This document shows positions 43,156-52,288 of a stretch of DNA of 64,000 bases, in pieces. Source of the stretch: Hymenobacter plasmatis (lineage in GTDB: Bacteria > Bacteroidota > Bacteroidia > Cytophagales > Hymenobacteraceae); the NCBI RefSeq assembly GCF_020711255.1, contig NZ_JAJFAW010000001.1:1-64000 (forward strand), read 5' to 3'. The notes below the pieces were generated by a model. That model was not told the origin of the DNA and did not search any database. It saw nothing but the letters and a program-made list of their open reading frames with translations. How positions within the stretch are numbered: the stretch's first letter is position 1; each line of letters begins with the position of its first letter. The translations under genes and the position numbers were made by a program.

Positions 43156-46100
43156 ATGAAAGACAAGTACACTCTTCCAGGGCTGAGGGCCCGCCTTCGG
43201 CACCTGGCCTTGGCGGCGCTACTTGCGTGCGGGGCTACCACGGCCCACGCGCAGTTCTATAGCGCGGCCAACGTACTAAACCAGGCCGGTACCTACACCG
43301 ATCTGGGCACCAGCGGCACGGTTATCGCCACGCCCGACTTTGACGATTCGAACTCGGCCGTGCAGACGCTGCCGTTCCCGTTTACTTATAGCGGAACGGT
43401 ATTCAATCAATTTGTACTGAACACCAACGGCTTTTTGAAATTGGGCTCGGTGGCTCCGGCCGCGCCGTTTTTTTCGAGCTATGCCCAGGAAGCCTCCACG
43501 GGCGGCCCGCTAAACTCGGCCACCGAAACCAACCTCGTGCTCCCGTTCAACACAGACCTGGAGGCTGGCACCGGCACGCCCGAGTACCGCATGGCCACCA
43601 CCGGCACGGCCCCCAACCGGGTGCTCACCATTCAGTGGAAAAACGTGAGCGACAAAACCCGCGCCGCCAGCAGCACGGCCGCAGGCAACATCGACAAGCA
43701 ATTTACCAACTTCAGCTTCCAGGTGAAGCTCTATGAGTCGAGCAACAGCATTGATTTTGTGTACGGCACGGCCACGCCGTCCGGCAATCAAACCAACGCC
43801 AACTTCATTGTGGTTGGGCTGAAAGGCACCAGCACCGCGGCCGCTCAGGTAATTACGGCCATCAAGGCGTCGAACAGTGCGTGGAGCGGCACGGTGTTTC
43901 AGGCCGGCCCCTACACCTCGGCCACCAACGCTTTCAACATCCGCGCCACGCCCTCGATAGCTGGGGGCACGCCGCTGCCCGACCCTGGGCGCACCTTCAG
44001 CTTTTCCGTTCAGGTGGCCAACGACGCCGCGGCGTCTGCCATTCAGGGCTACGGCTCCATTGCCGTGCCGGTGGGCAATTCATTCTCGCTGCGGGGAGTG
44101 GTGCGCAACTCGGGCTCTACGGCCCTGAGCAACACCCCCGTCACGCTGACCATCAGCGGCGCTAATACATACACCCAGACGCAGACGGTACCCTCTCTGG
44201 CGCTGAATGCCACGGGTCTGGCTACGTTCACGGGCATTTCGCTGCCCAACGTGGGCACCAATACGGTGACCATTTCGGTGGCGAGCGATGGCAACAACGC
44301 CAACAATTCCGTGTCGCAGACGATGGAGACCAGCGCGTCGACGTTCTCCTTTATTGCGCCCGGCGTCCCCCAATCCAACAGCTACGGATTCTCGCCGGCT
44401 GCTTCGGGGTTCACGAGTGCCTTCTGCGCCAAATTCACCGTGAACGCGGCCAGGGCTGTAACGGCGGTGCGGGCCATAATTGGCAACGACCCCGACCTGG
44501 CGCCTAACGCGGGCAACGGCCAGCGCACCACCACGGTGTTCGGCGTGGTAATCAACGCCACGACGGGCGACGTCCTCGGCCGCTCTCCCGATTATGTGCT
44601 GACCTCGGCCGACATTGGCCAGCTCCACACCTTCACGTTGGTGGCGCCCACTACGGTGCCGGCCGGTGATTTTCTGGTGGGCCTGGCGCAGGTAGTGCCC
44701 GCCGGCACCGCTACCGATGCCGTCTTCCCTATGGCTTTTCAGACGGAAGTACCCGCCCGCCCGGGTTTGTTCTTCAGCGCCGGCGTGTCAGCTACGGGCC
44801 CACCGAACGATAACACGGGCGACAACGCCCGCTACATGCTGGAAGCCGTGACGGCCGCGCCCTCCAACAACGACCTGGCGGTGGCCGAGATTCAGGGCTA
44901 CGGCTCCATTGCCGTGCCGGTGGGCAACCCCGTGGCGCTGCGCGCCGTGGTGCGCAACAGTGGCGCGGCCGCCCTCAACAACGTGACCGTGACCCTCACC
45001 ATCACCGGAGCCAATACCGTGACGCAAACCCAAACGCTGACTTCGGTGGGCGTGGGCGGTACGGCGCTGATAAACTTCACCGGCATTACGCTCAATAACG
45101 TGGGCGCCAACACCGTAACGGTCTCAGTGCCCAACGACGACAACAACGCCAACAACTTGGTAGCCCAACAAATGGCGACCAGTGCCACGCGGTTCTCGTT
45201 CATCACCCCGGGAGTGCCCGCGGTTAGTAGCTTCGGTTTCACGCCGAACACGGCGGCCCGCACGTTGGCGTTCTGCGGCAAGTTCACCGTGAATGCTGCG
45301 CGCGACGTGACGGCCGTGCGGGCCGTGATTGGCAACGACACCGACCTGCTGCCCAATGCGGCCAACGGCCAGCGCACCACCACCGTGTATGGCGTGGTGG
45401 TAAATGCCACCACCGGCGCATTGATAGCCCGCTCTCCCGACTACGTGCTGACGGCGGCCGACCTGGGCCAGCTCCACACCTTCAACCTGTCGGCCAACGT
45501 GCCCGCGGGCGACTTCCTGGTGGGCCTGGCGCAGGTATTGCCCGTGGGCACTGCCGCCGATGCGGTATTCCCGATGGCCTACCAGGCCGAAACGCCCGCC
45601 CGGACGGGTACCTTCTTCATCGCGAACATCACGACGCCAGGCGCGCCACAAGATGGCGCCGTAAACGACGCCCGCTACATGCTGGAGGCAGAATTGTCGG
45701 CTCCCGCTACCTGCCCCGTGCCCACGGCTTTGGCCATCACGGGCAGCACGGCCACGTCGGTATCGTTCTCGTTTACCGCCGCGGCTGGCGCCACCGGCTA
45801 CCAGATTGTGTATGGCCCGCAAGGCTTCACGCCCGGCACTACGAGCAGCACATCGGCCACCTTCACCGGCACCACTTACACCCTGACGGGCCTCGCCGCC
45901 GGTAACACCTACGATTTTTACGTGCGCACCATTTGCAGCGCCACCGACCAGAGTAACCTGGCCGGGCCCGTGCGGGCCACCACGGCCTGCACCGCGCCCA
46001 CCATCAGCACGTTCCCCTACACGCAAAGCTTTGACGTGGTGGCCACGGGCCAAACCTTGCCCTGCGGCATCACTGTAGCCGATGCGAACAACGACGGCTA

Positions 46101-46815
46101 TACCTGGCAGGCGCGCGGCACCGTGCCAGCCGCCCTCAGCTCAACCAGCGTCGCCCGCTCCGCCCCGAATGCAATGGTGTACGTCTACAACGACGCCGAC
46201 ATTACCGTGGGCGCCAACGACTGGTTCTACACGCCGGCTTTGGCCCTGGCCACGGGGCAGAGCTACCGCTTGTCGTTCTACTACCGTGTGGCCACGGGTG
46301 GCTACACCGAGCGCCTGGAGGTGAAATACGGCACCGCCGCCACCCCAGCCGGGCAGACCACCACCATTTTTACCAACAACGCCATTACCAACACGGCCTA
46401 CACCGTAGCCAACAACGCCAGCACCCCCGCCGTGCTCGACATCACGCCCACTACGGGTACGTATTACATTGGCTTCCATGCTATCAGCGGCGCCAGCCAG
46501 GGCTTCCTAGCGGTCGACGATGTAGTGATATCGGCCAGCCCCCTGGCTACGTCGGAGGCGTTGAAGCGCGCCATCAGCGTGTTCCCCAATCCTTCGATTT
46601 CCGGGATATTCAACCTGGAAATTCACGGCGCCAACGTCAAGAAGGCTTTAGGCGTGGAGGTTACCAACATGTTGGGCCAACGCGTGTACACGGGCACAGC
46701 GAAAGACAACTTCCGCAGTGAAGTGAACCTGTCGTCGCTGGCTCCGGGCATTTACAACATCAAGGTGCGTAATGGTGAAGAGTACACCATGCAGCAGATT
46801 TCCATTGTGAAGTAG
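43156..46815 (+). CDS. Large secreted type IX cargo protein with tandem Ig-like repeats
   Basis: 1219 residues from the ATG at 43,156, with a signal peptide ending TTAHAQ. The order is an N-terminal globular domain (to about residue 290), two tandem units of about 283 residues containing CARDB-type Ig-like folds (IQGYGSIAVPVGN at the start of each), a fibronectin-III-like domain (VPTALAITGSTATSVSFSF), an adhesin-type jelly-roll, and a type IX sorting domain (ISVFPNPSISGIFNLEIHG to QQISIVK). No catalytic motif is seen, so surface or secreted adhesion is the likely role. It is a probable client of PorU/V/Z. Confidence 0.85.
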   Translation: MKDKYTLPGLRARLRHLALAALLACGATTAHAQFYSAANVLNQAGTYTDLGTSGTVIATPDFDDSNSAVQTLPFPFTYSGTVFNQFVLNTNGFLKLGSVAPAAPFFSSYAQEASTGGPLNSATETNLVLPFNTDLEAGTGTPEYRMATTGTAPNRVLTIQWKNVSDKTRAASSTAAGNIDKQFTNFSFQVKLYESSNSIDFVYGTATPSGNQTNANFIVVGLKGTSTAAAQVITAIKASNSAWSGTVFQAGPYTSATNAFNIRATPSIAGGTPLPDPGRTFSFSVQVANDAAASAIQGYGSIAVPVGNSFSLRGVVRNSGSTALSNTPVTLTISGANTYTQTQTVPSLALNATGLATFTGISLPNVGTNTVTISVASDGNNANNSVSQTMETSASTFSFIAPGVPQSNSYGFSPAASGFTSAFCAKFTVNAARAVTAVRAIIGNDPDLAPNAGNGQRTTTVFGVVINATTGDVLGRSPDYVLTSADIGQLHTFTLVAPTTVPAGDFLVGLAQVVPAGTATDAVFPMAFQTEVPARPGLFFSAGVSATGPPNDNTGDNARYMLEAVTAAPSNNDLAVAEIQGYGSIAVPVGNPVALRAVVRNSGAAALNNVTVTLTITGANTVTQTQTLTSVGVGGTALINFTGITLNNVGANTVTVSVPNDDNNANNLVAQQMATSATRFSFITPGVPAVSSFGFTPNTAARTLAFCGKFTVNAARDVTAVRAVIGNDTDLLPNAANGQRTTTVYGVVVNATTGALIARSPDYVLTAADLGQLHTFNLSANVPAGDFLVGLAQVLPVGTAADAVFPMAYQAETPARTGTFFIANITTPGAPQDGAVNDARYMLEAELSAPATCPVPTALAITGSTATSVSFSFTAAAGATGYQIVYGPQGFTPGTTSSTSATFTGTTYTLTGLAAGNTYDFYVRTICSATDQSNLAGPVRATTACTAPTISTFPYTQSFDVVATGQTLPCGITVADANNDGYTWQARGTVPAALSSTSVARSAPNAMVYVYNDADITVGANDWFYTPALALATGQSYRLSFYYRVATGGYTERLEVKYGTAATPAGQTTTIFTNNAITNTAYTVANNASTPAVLDITPTTGTYYIGFHAISGASQGFLAVDDVVISASPLATSEALKRAISVFPNPSISGIFNLEIHGANVKKALGVEVTNMLGQRVYTGTAKDNFRSEVNLSSLAPGIYNIKVRNGEEYTMQQISIVK

Positions 46816-46833
46816 GCTTTCACTTTGTTGATG

Positions 46834-46864
46834 AAAGGGCCGTCCAGTCTGTGGGCGGCCCTTT
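46834..46864 (+). terminator. Terminator of the cargo gene
   Basis: Stem AAAGGGCCGTCC (46,834-46,845) with GGGCGGCCCTTT (46,853-46,864), one mismatch, followed by T6. Confidence 0.85.
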
Positions 46865-46891
46865 TTTGTTGAGAGGAGAATGCCGGCCCGG

Positions 46892-47061
46892 CAGAACCTC
46901 ACCCTAAGCTCCTCTCCCCAGGAGAGGGGAGCCTGACGCCTTCGAATGAAAAAGCCCCAGCTCAATATTGAGCTGGGGCTTTCTGTTATTAGCAGTTGAG
47001 CTAAAGCTTGAGCCGCTGTGGCTCCCCTCTCCTGGGGAGAGGGGCCGGGGGTGAGGTTCTG
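46892..47061. repeat. Inverted repeat pair enclosing a terminator
   Basis: 42-base arms at 46,892-46,933 and 47,020-47,061 match in about 38 positions. Each arm is itself hairpin-prone (CTCCTCTCCCCAGGAG). The centre contains the ccmF terminator palindrome and a further TTGAGCT. Confidence 0.85.
46951..46982 (-). terminator. Terminator of the ccm cluster
   Basis: A perfect 32-bp palindrome beginning AAAGCCCCAGCTCAAT; T-run on the minus strand. It contains AGCTCAA/TTGAGCT. It is about 100 bp past the ccmF stop. Confidence 0.8.
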
Positions 47062-47084
47062 CTGGGCCAAGCCGCGAGGAAAAC

Positions 47085-49682
47085 CTAGCCCACCGCGGGC
47101 TGCGGCCGCGTATTCCGGTTGCTCGGCTGGCTTTGTGCATCCGTTGTAGGCTCCACGGGGGTGTCTTTGCGTCCGCGCTGACGCAGGCTCAGGCCGAACC
47201 CGAGGGCCATGAGCAGCGTGCCGCTCCACAGTAGGTTGATGAAGGGCTTCTCCATGGCCTTCAGGATGACATAGTCTTTCTGCGTGGTGCTCACGGCAAA
47301 CGTGAACTTGCCGGCCGTGGGGTCAATGGCGTTCAGGCTCAGGCGCACGCCGAGGTCTTCCACCTCGTCGGGCACGCGGCCCACCATGCGGTTGCGCACC
47401 ACAAACACCGGGTGGGCGTGGTACTGGCGCTTCTCACCCGACACAATCATGTCGGCCTGCAAGGCGAGGTCGCCTTTTTGCAGGTTCAAGCCGGCGGTTT
47501 CGTGGGCTGGCTCAATGGCCCGGAACACCGCGAAGTAGTCGTTCAGGAAAATCGTGTCGCCGACGCTTAGGATGTGCTCCTTGGCCTCGCTCCAGGTCTT
47601 TTCCTTGCGCGGGTCGAGCACGGAGCTGATGTGCGAGTAGATGTCGTGGCCCCAGAACTTCTTGATGGCCGGCGAAGCCAGCAGGCCGCCCATTTCCTCA
47701 TTCACCTGCGCCCGGGGGTACAGCACAAACTGCTCGCCCGACTTCTGGTCTTTGTAAGTGATGCGGTAGTAGGTGTTTTCGGGCAGGATGTCGAGCGTGT
47801 CGCCGGTCTTGTAGTAGGTCTTGCCTTCGCTGGCGATGGGCGCGCGGGCAATGGCGCGGTAGTCGTCGTCGGTGCGGAACAGGAACTGCTTATCCACGTA
47901 GCCGGGCACGCCGGGCACGTCAAAATACTGGCCGGTATAAGTCAGCTCGTAGCCGTGCATGGGCGCGGTCTCGTTGCGCCACAGCAGCACGTTGTCGCGA
48001 TTAAGCTCTTCCGTGAATTCCCGTGAGTAGAGCAGGCCCGAAACGTTGCGCGAAATGATTTTTGAGTAGCCCGACGAAGCCAGGATGCCCAGCAGCATCA
48101 GGGCAATGCCCAGGTGGGCCACCGCTCCGCCCGAGAGCCGCACCCCGCGCCGCAGCAGCGTGAAGATGGTGCCGAAATTGGCCAACACCCCAAACAAGCC
48201 TGCCAAGACGAGCACCACGTAAGCCGGCGAAATCGTGAGGCTATTGTAGCGCACCAGCAGCACCACCAGCGCCGTGCCCAACAGGGACAGCAGCGAGGGC
48301 GCGGTCAGGGAGTTGACCAGGGTGGTCTTGTCGTTGCGCTGCCACCACATGATTTGGGCCAGGCCGGAGAGCAGCGCCACAAACACGCCCATCCAGAGCT
48401 GCATCTTGGAGTAGTGGGCAATCTGGTCGGCGGGCAGGGCCACGTTGGTTTTGATGCCAATCAGGCCCATCAAGGCATTATAAACCGGGATGCTGGTGGT
48501 AAACAATACCTGGAAAGCACCCAGGCACAGCACCGTAGCACCCACAAATACCCACAGCTCGGGGTTGTAGGCGTTGAGCTCTTTCTCCGAAACCGGGATT
48601 TCCTTCCAGCGCCACACCAGCAATGCCACGGCCAGCACCGTAAACGCGCCCAGGTAAATCAGCAGCTGGCCCGACAAGCCCAGGTCCGTAAAGGAGTGCA
48701 CCGAGGCATTGCCCAATACACCGCTACGGGTGAGGAAGGTGGCGTACAAAATCAAAATAAACGTGGCCACCACCAGCGCAAACGAAGTGCGCAGGCCGAG
48801 GCGGCGCTTCTGCCAGAGCACCATGCCGTGCAACGAGGCCACCAGCACCAGCCAGGGGATGTACACGGCATTTTCTACCGGGTCCCAGTTCCAGTAGCCG
48901 CCGAAGTTCAGGGTTTCGTAGGCCCAGTAGGCGCCCATTACCACGCCCACGCCCAACACGCCTCCGCCGATGAGCGTCCACGGCAGCGCCGGTTTTACCC
49001 AGGCGGTCAGTTCTTTTTTCCAAAGGCCGGCAATGGCAAAGGCAAACGGCACCAGGGTGAGTGCAAAGCCCAGAAACAGCGTGGGCGGGTGAATCACCAT
49101 CCAGTAGTTCTGCAGCAGGGCATTGAGGCCGGTGCCGTCTTTGGGCACGAAGTCGGGGTTCATCTTAAACACCGGCAGGTCGGTGAGGAAGTCGCGCAGC
49201 AGGATAAACGGCGACGAGCCCACTTTCACGCCGCCCAGCACCACGCCCAGAATCATGCTCACCAGAAACAGCTGCACGCCGCTGAACACGGCCATCACTG
49301 GCGCCTCCCACTTGCGGTTGTAGCGGATGATGAATGCGCCCAGCACTACATGCCAGAAAATCCAGAGTAGGAAGCTGCCTTCCTGGCCTTCCCAGAAGCA
49401 GGAAATCATGTACTGCACCGGCAGGTGGTTGGAGCTGTGGCTCCAGGCATAGTAGTACTCGTAGCGGTGGGCGTGGATGATGTTGAACAAGCACACCACC
49501 ACCGACAGCACGGCCGCCCCGTGCACAAAAAAGGCGCCGCGCGCAATGCGCAGCCAGCTGGCGTCGGTTTCGCCCAAGGCCCGGCCCCGTGAGGCCTGGA
49601 AGTAACTGTAGGCTGCCACCAGCGCCGCCGCGAAGGCGATGATGACGCTGAGGTGGCCAATGTTTCCTATTAATAAGTTCAT
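47085..49682 (-). CDS. ccmF: Cytochrome c heme lyase CcmF
   Basis: 865 residues, about fifteen membrane segments. Belongs to the heme-handling (WWD) family; CcmF attaches heme to apocytochromes in System I. Seen: the WWD-type loop FGGYWNWDPVENAVYIPWL, conserved periplasmic His-containing loops and a large C-terminal periplasmic part (about 570-820). A Lys/Thr/Pro-rich tail ends the protein. It lies downstream of ccmB-E and an unknown gene. A perfect -7 box 18 bp upstream may give it its own promoter. Confidence 0.92.
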   Translation of the reverse strand: MNLLIGNIGHLSVIIAFAAALVAAYSYFQASRGRALGETDASWLRIARGAFFVHGAAVLSVVVCLFNIIHAHRYEYYYAWSHSSNHLPVQYMISCFWEGQEGSFLLWIFWHVVLGAFIIRYNRKWEAPVMAVFSGVQLFLVSMILGVVLGGVKVGSSPFILLRDFLTDLPVFKMNPDFVPKDGTGLNALLQNYWMVIHPPTLFLGFALTLVPFAFAIAGLWKKELTAWVKPALPWTLIGGGVLGVGVVMGAYWAYETLNFGGYWNWDPVENAVYIPWLVLVASLHGMVLWQKRRLGLRTSFALVVATFILILYATFLTRSGVLGNASVHSFTDLGLSGQLLIYLGAFTVLAVALLVWRWKEIPVSEKELNAYNPELWVFVGATVLCLGAFQVLFTTSIPVYNALMGLIGIKTNVALPADQIAHYSKMQLWMGVFVALLSGLAQIMWWQRNDKTTLVNSLTAPSLLSLLGTALVVLLVRYNSLTISPAYVVLVLAGLFGVLANFGTIFTLLRRGVRLSGGAVAHLGIALMLLGILASSGYSKIISRNVSGLLYSREFTEELNRDNVLLWRNETAPMHGYELTYTGQYFDVPGVPGYVDKQFLFRTDDDYRAIARAPIASEGKTYYKTGDTLDILPENTYYRITYKDQKSGEQFVLYPRAQVNEEMGGLLASPAIKKFWGHDIYSHISSVLDPRKEKTWSEAKEHILSVGDTIFLNDYFAVFRAIEPAHETAGLNLQKGDLALQADMIVSGEKRQYHAHPVFVVRNRMVGRVPDEVEDLGVRLSLNAIDPTAGKFTFAVSTTQKDYVILKAMEKPFINLLWSGTLLMALGFGLSLRQRGRKDTPVEPTTDAQSQPSNRNTRPQPAVG

Positions 49683-49699
49683 ATGGTAAGAATATCGGG

Positions 49700-49707
49700 C
49701 AAATTTA
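49700..49707 (-). promoter_or_regulatory. -7 box before ccmF
   Basis: Minus-strand TAAATTTG, exact TAnnTTTG match, between the unknown gene stop and the ccmF start. No TTG at -33. Confidence 0.4.
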
Positions 49708-50862
49708 CCGCAGCGACGCTTGGGGTGGCAGGGCTAATAACAGCCGGTCGGTGAAAAAGTGACCGCGCGGCGGGTGACAAGTGATTTCGACCGCAATTTT
49801 TTCTATTCCGGCATCCTGCCACTTGCTGGTGGGCAGCCAGCCCTGGCGGTTGTTGGTGGGCTGGTGAACGAGTTGTTGAGCTAACAATACTTGCCCATTT
49901 GCAGGGTTGGAAATCACCACCGAGAGCTTGGCGTTGCGCGGGTACTTGCCCAGCGGGAGCACCACGTGCGGCACCTGCGGCGGCTGGTCCAGCAGCGGGT
50001 TGAGCTGGCTAAACGACACCCACTGTTGCCGCAGCAGCACCGGCGGCTGGCCATCGGGCCCGGCGTCGGCCACTATCTGATAGAGGTAGTAGCCGGGGCG
50101 GGGTAGGGTGTCGGTGGCCGCATAGGTGGCCGGCTGGCCGCCCAGGGTGTTGCGGGAGACCGGCACACTAGCCCGCTCGGTGCTGCGAAACTCCCGCAGC
50201 TCGCGGCGCAGTACCCGGCAGCGGGGCGATGCCGCTAGGGAGTCGGGCAGAGTCCATTCGAGGTGAATGACGCGGTTGGTGCCTGGCAGCGCCCCGGCCA
50301 GCGAAGGGGGCGGCACCGCCGGCACGCCCACTGCCCGCCCGCTCACTTGCAGCCGAAACTGGCAGAAGTCCTTCAGGTAGCCATCTACATTGAGCAAATA
50401 GCGCTGGCCGGCGCGAAGCGAATCCAGCGTTACAAACATGTCGTCCTGGGTGCCGAGCGAAGTGCAACTCAAGATGCGATAAGTGGCGGGTTGGCACGGG
50501 GTGCCGGTAAGTACTACTAATTGCACGCCGCGCACGTCGCGGCACTGCTGTCCGCCGATGTTCACGAAATAACGGCCCGAAACACGCGGCGTGAATTCAA
50601 ACCACTGGTCGTTGTGGTACTCGATGCATTTGCCGGTCAGGCGCTCGTCCACGCAGCTGCGCTGCACCGTGCAATCGGTGGTGTTGGAAGTGATGGTTGC
50701 TTCCGGCTGGAGCACCCTTCGGTTTTCGATGTTGTCGTTGGCTACCTGAGCCGCGGCCGGCAGGATTAGCCCAACAAGCAGCAGCAACTGGAAAAGCGCG
50801 CAGACTCGGAAGCGAAATATCGTTTCGGAAACCCTCCGCCTTATCAAGTGCGCGCCGACCAA
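49705..50862 (-). CDS. Exported Cys-containing protein in the ccm cluster
   Basis: 385 residues. A hydrophobic signal (CALFQLLLLVGLILPAAAQ) follows a basic N-terminus; start is TTG 3 bp past the ccmE stop, and no ATG is available. The first mature domain (about 45-180) has eight or more cysteines and the pattern of the PPC-like secreted sandwich (NDQWFEFTPRVSGRYFVNIG, FVTLDSLRAGQRYLLNVDG). A fibronectin-III-like domain follows. No heme, thioredoxin or peptidase motif is seen. Its position suggests co-transcription with ccmE; function is unknown. Confidence 0.65.
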   Translation of the reverse strand: MVGAHLIRRRVSETIFRFRVCALFQLLLLVGLILPAAAQVANDNIENRRVLQPEATITSNTTDCTVQRSCVDERLTGKCIEYHNDQWFEFTPRVSGRYFVNIGGQQCRDVRGVQLVVLTGTPCQPATYRILSCTSLGTQDDMFVTLDSLRAGQRYLLNVDGYLKDFCQFRLQVSGRAVGVPAVPPPSLAGALPGTNRVIHLEWTLPDSLAASPRCRVLRRELREFRSTERASVPVSRNTLGGQPATYAATDTLPRPGYYLYQIVADAGPDGQPPVLLRQQWVSFSQLNPLLDQPPQVPHVVLPLGKYPRNAKLSVVISNPANGQVLLAQQLVHQPTNNRQGWLPTSKWQDAGIEKIAVEITCHPPRGHFFTDRLLLALPPQASLR

Positions 50863-50865
50863 CTA

Positions 50866-51294
50866 TTACTTAGCCGAAGCCGTGGCCCCCTTCAAATCCT
50901 TCTTCACGTACTTGCTGGGGCACTTGAGCAGGATGTTATCGGCCATGAAAACCTGGCCCTTCATGCTGCCGGTAATCACGACCTGCTCGGACGCATCGAA
51001 GTCCTGGGGCTTGGGGTTGTTGTACACCACGCGTTGGGCCACGCGGTTGGTGTCTACCAGCGTGAAGGCGAAGTAGTTGGGGTCCGTCATGGGGTCATAT
51101 TCCAGCCCAATAGGGCGCTTCTGGCTGTCACGCAGGAGCTTGCCCACCACGTGCACTTTGGTGGTGTTGCCCTCGGCGGCCCGCTGCCGGGCCTCGCCGA
51201 AGCCCACGTACACGCTGGCATCGGCGGTGGTGCTGAGGATGATGGCGGCGGCCACCGCAATAATGGCCATGACGAAAATGTGCGACTTCTTCAT
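50866..51294 (-). CDS. ccmE: Cytochrome c maturation protein CcmE, Cys-type
   Basis: 142 residues: one N-terminal membrane anchor and a periplasmic OB-fold that receives heme from CcmC and passes it to CcmF. The OB strands (KVHVVGKLL, GQVFMADNILL) are standard. At the heme-attachment site the usual HxxxY is replaced by KCPSKY, so Cys125 takes the place of the His and Tyr129 is kept. Cys-type CcmE is known from some archaea and Desulfovibrio with an altered System I. Lies between ccmD and the unknown exported gene. Confidence 0.92.
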   Translation of the reverse strand: MKKSHIFVMAIIAVAAAIILSTTADASVYVGFGEARQRAAEGNTTKVHVVGKLLRDSQKRPIGLEYDPMTDPNYFAFTLVDTNRVAQRVVYNNPKPQDFDASEQVVITGSMKGQVFMADNILLKCPSKYVKKDLKGATASAK

Positions 51295-51388
51295 ATCACT
51301 GATTTGGCGGATGCCCCGGGGTTTGTAATCGGTAACCGGCTGTTCCGTTGCCCGGGGGTAACAGCTAAGAAGCGGGTTGGGTGCCCGG

Positions 51389-51631
51389 CTATTTTTTTAT
51401 TTCCTGCTCCAGTTTGCTCACTTTGCGGTCGAGCGATATCAGGTAGAATAACAAGCCAGCGACGATAATGACTACGGCGGCTACCACCACGTAGATTTTG
51501 CCGCTCGCCCGCAGGCCATCGGCCATTTCGGGGGCATCAGTCGCTTGGGCCAGAGCCGCGTGGGAAGTAAACAACAGGAACTGCAGCAGGCAAAGCGCGC
51601 CAGCGAGGCGAGCCAGGAGGTTATTTTTCAT
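51389..51631 (-). CDS. ccmD: CcmD-like small membrane protein
   Basis: 80 residues: a possible signal-like hydrophobic start (LCLLQFLLFTSHAALAQ), a second membrane helix (IYVVVAAVVIIVAGLLFYLI) and a charged tail LDRKVSKLEQEIKK. CcmD helps the CcmABC complex release loaded CcmE. The family is too short and variable for sequence alone, but overlap of 11 bp with ccmC and position before ccmE make the call firm. Confidence 0.78.
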   Translation of the reverse strand: MKNNLLARLAGALCLLQFLLFTSHAALAQATDAPEMADGLRASGKIYVVVAAVVIIVAGLLFYLISLDRKVSKLEQEIKK

Positions 51632-52286
51632 CGAGTTTCAATTGCAAAAACGCCAGCCGGCTGCTCACTTGGGTCATCCAGAAGGCAAAGAGAATCCAGC
51701 CGATAACGGCGGGGTAAAACACCATGCGCATGGTGCTGTCGAGGTCGTACTTGTTGAAGCCCGGGTTGCCGGTCTGGCCGGGGTGCAGGCTGTTGCCCGA
51801 AATGCGGGGCAGGATAAACAGCAGGGGAATGGCCGCCGCGAAGGCGAAAATATTGTAGATGGCCGACACGCGGGCCCGCTGCTGCTCGTCGCGAAAGGAG
51901 CCGCGCAGCACCAGGTAGGCCCCGTAGATGAGCAGGGCCACGGCGGCGGCGTTTAGGCGCGGGTCGGGCGTCCACCAGGCGCCCCAGGTGTACTTGGCCC
52001 ACAGGCTGCCGGTGGCCAGGCCCAGGATGCCCAGCACGATGCCGCTCTTGGCCGCTTCGTGGCTCAGAATGTCGAGCCGGGCCGACGGATTGCGCAGGTA
52101 CTGCATGGAGCGGAATACCGACGTGCCCAGAATTACCATCATGGCAAACCACATGGGCACGTGGAAATACAGGTTGCGAATGCTCTCATTCACAATGGCC
52201 AGCCGCGGCACGGGCAGCAGGAAGCCCGCCACCGCTGAATACAGCAGCAGAATGACGGTCAGGACTTTCCACCAGGTAAATTTCAT
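51621..52286 (-). CDS. ccmC: Heme exporter protein CcmC
   Basis: 221 residues from the ATG at 52,286, six membrane segments. The WWD domain is present as WGAWWTPDPRLNAAA, and His residues in NLYFHVPMWFAMMVI are the expected external heme ligands. CcmC loads heme on CcmE. Two bases separate it from ccmB; it overlaps ccmD by 11 bp. An upstream in-frame alternative start is 15 bp away. Confidence 0.92.
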   Translation of the reverse strand: MKFTWWKVLTVILLLYSAVAGFLLPVPRLAIVNESIRNLYFHVPMWFAMMVILGTSVFRSMQYLRNPSARLDILSHEAAKSGIVLGILGLATGSLWAKYTWGAWWTPDPRLNAAAVALLIYGAYLVLRGSFRDEQQRARVSAIYNIFAFAAAIPLLFILPRISGNSLHPGQTGNPGFNKYDLDSTMRMVFYPAVIGWILFAFWMTQVSSRLAFLQLKLDEK

Positions 52287-52288
52287 AA

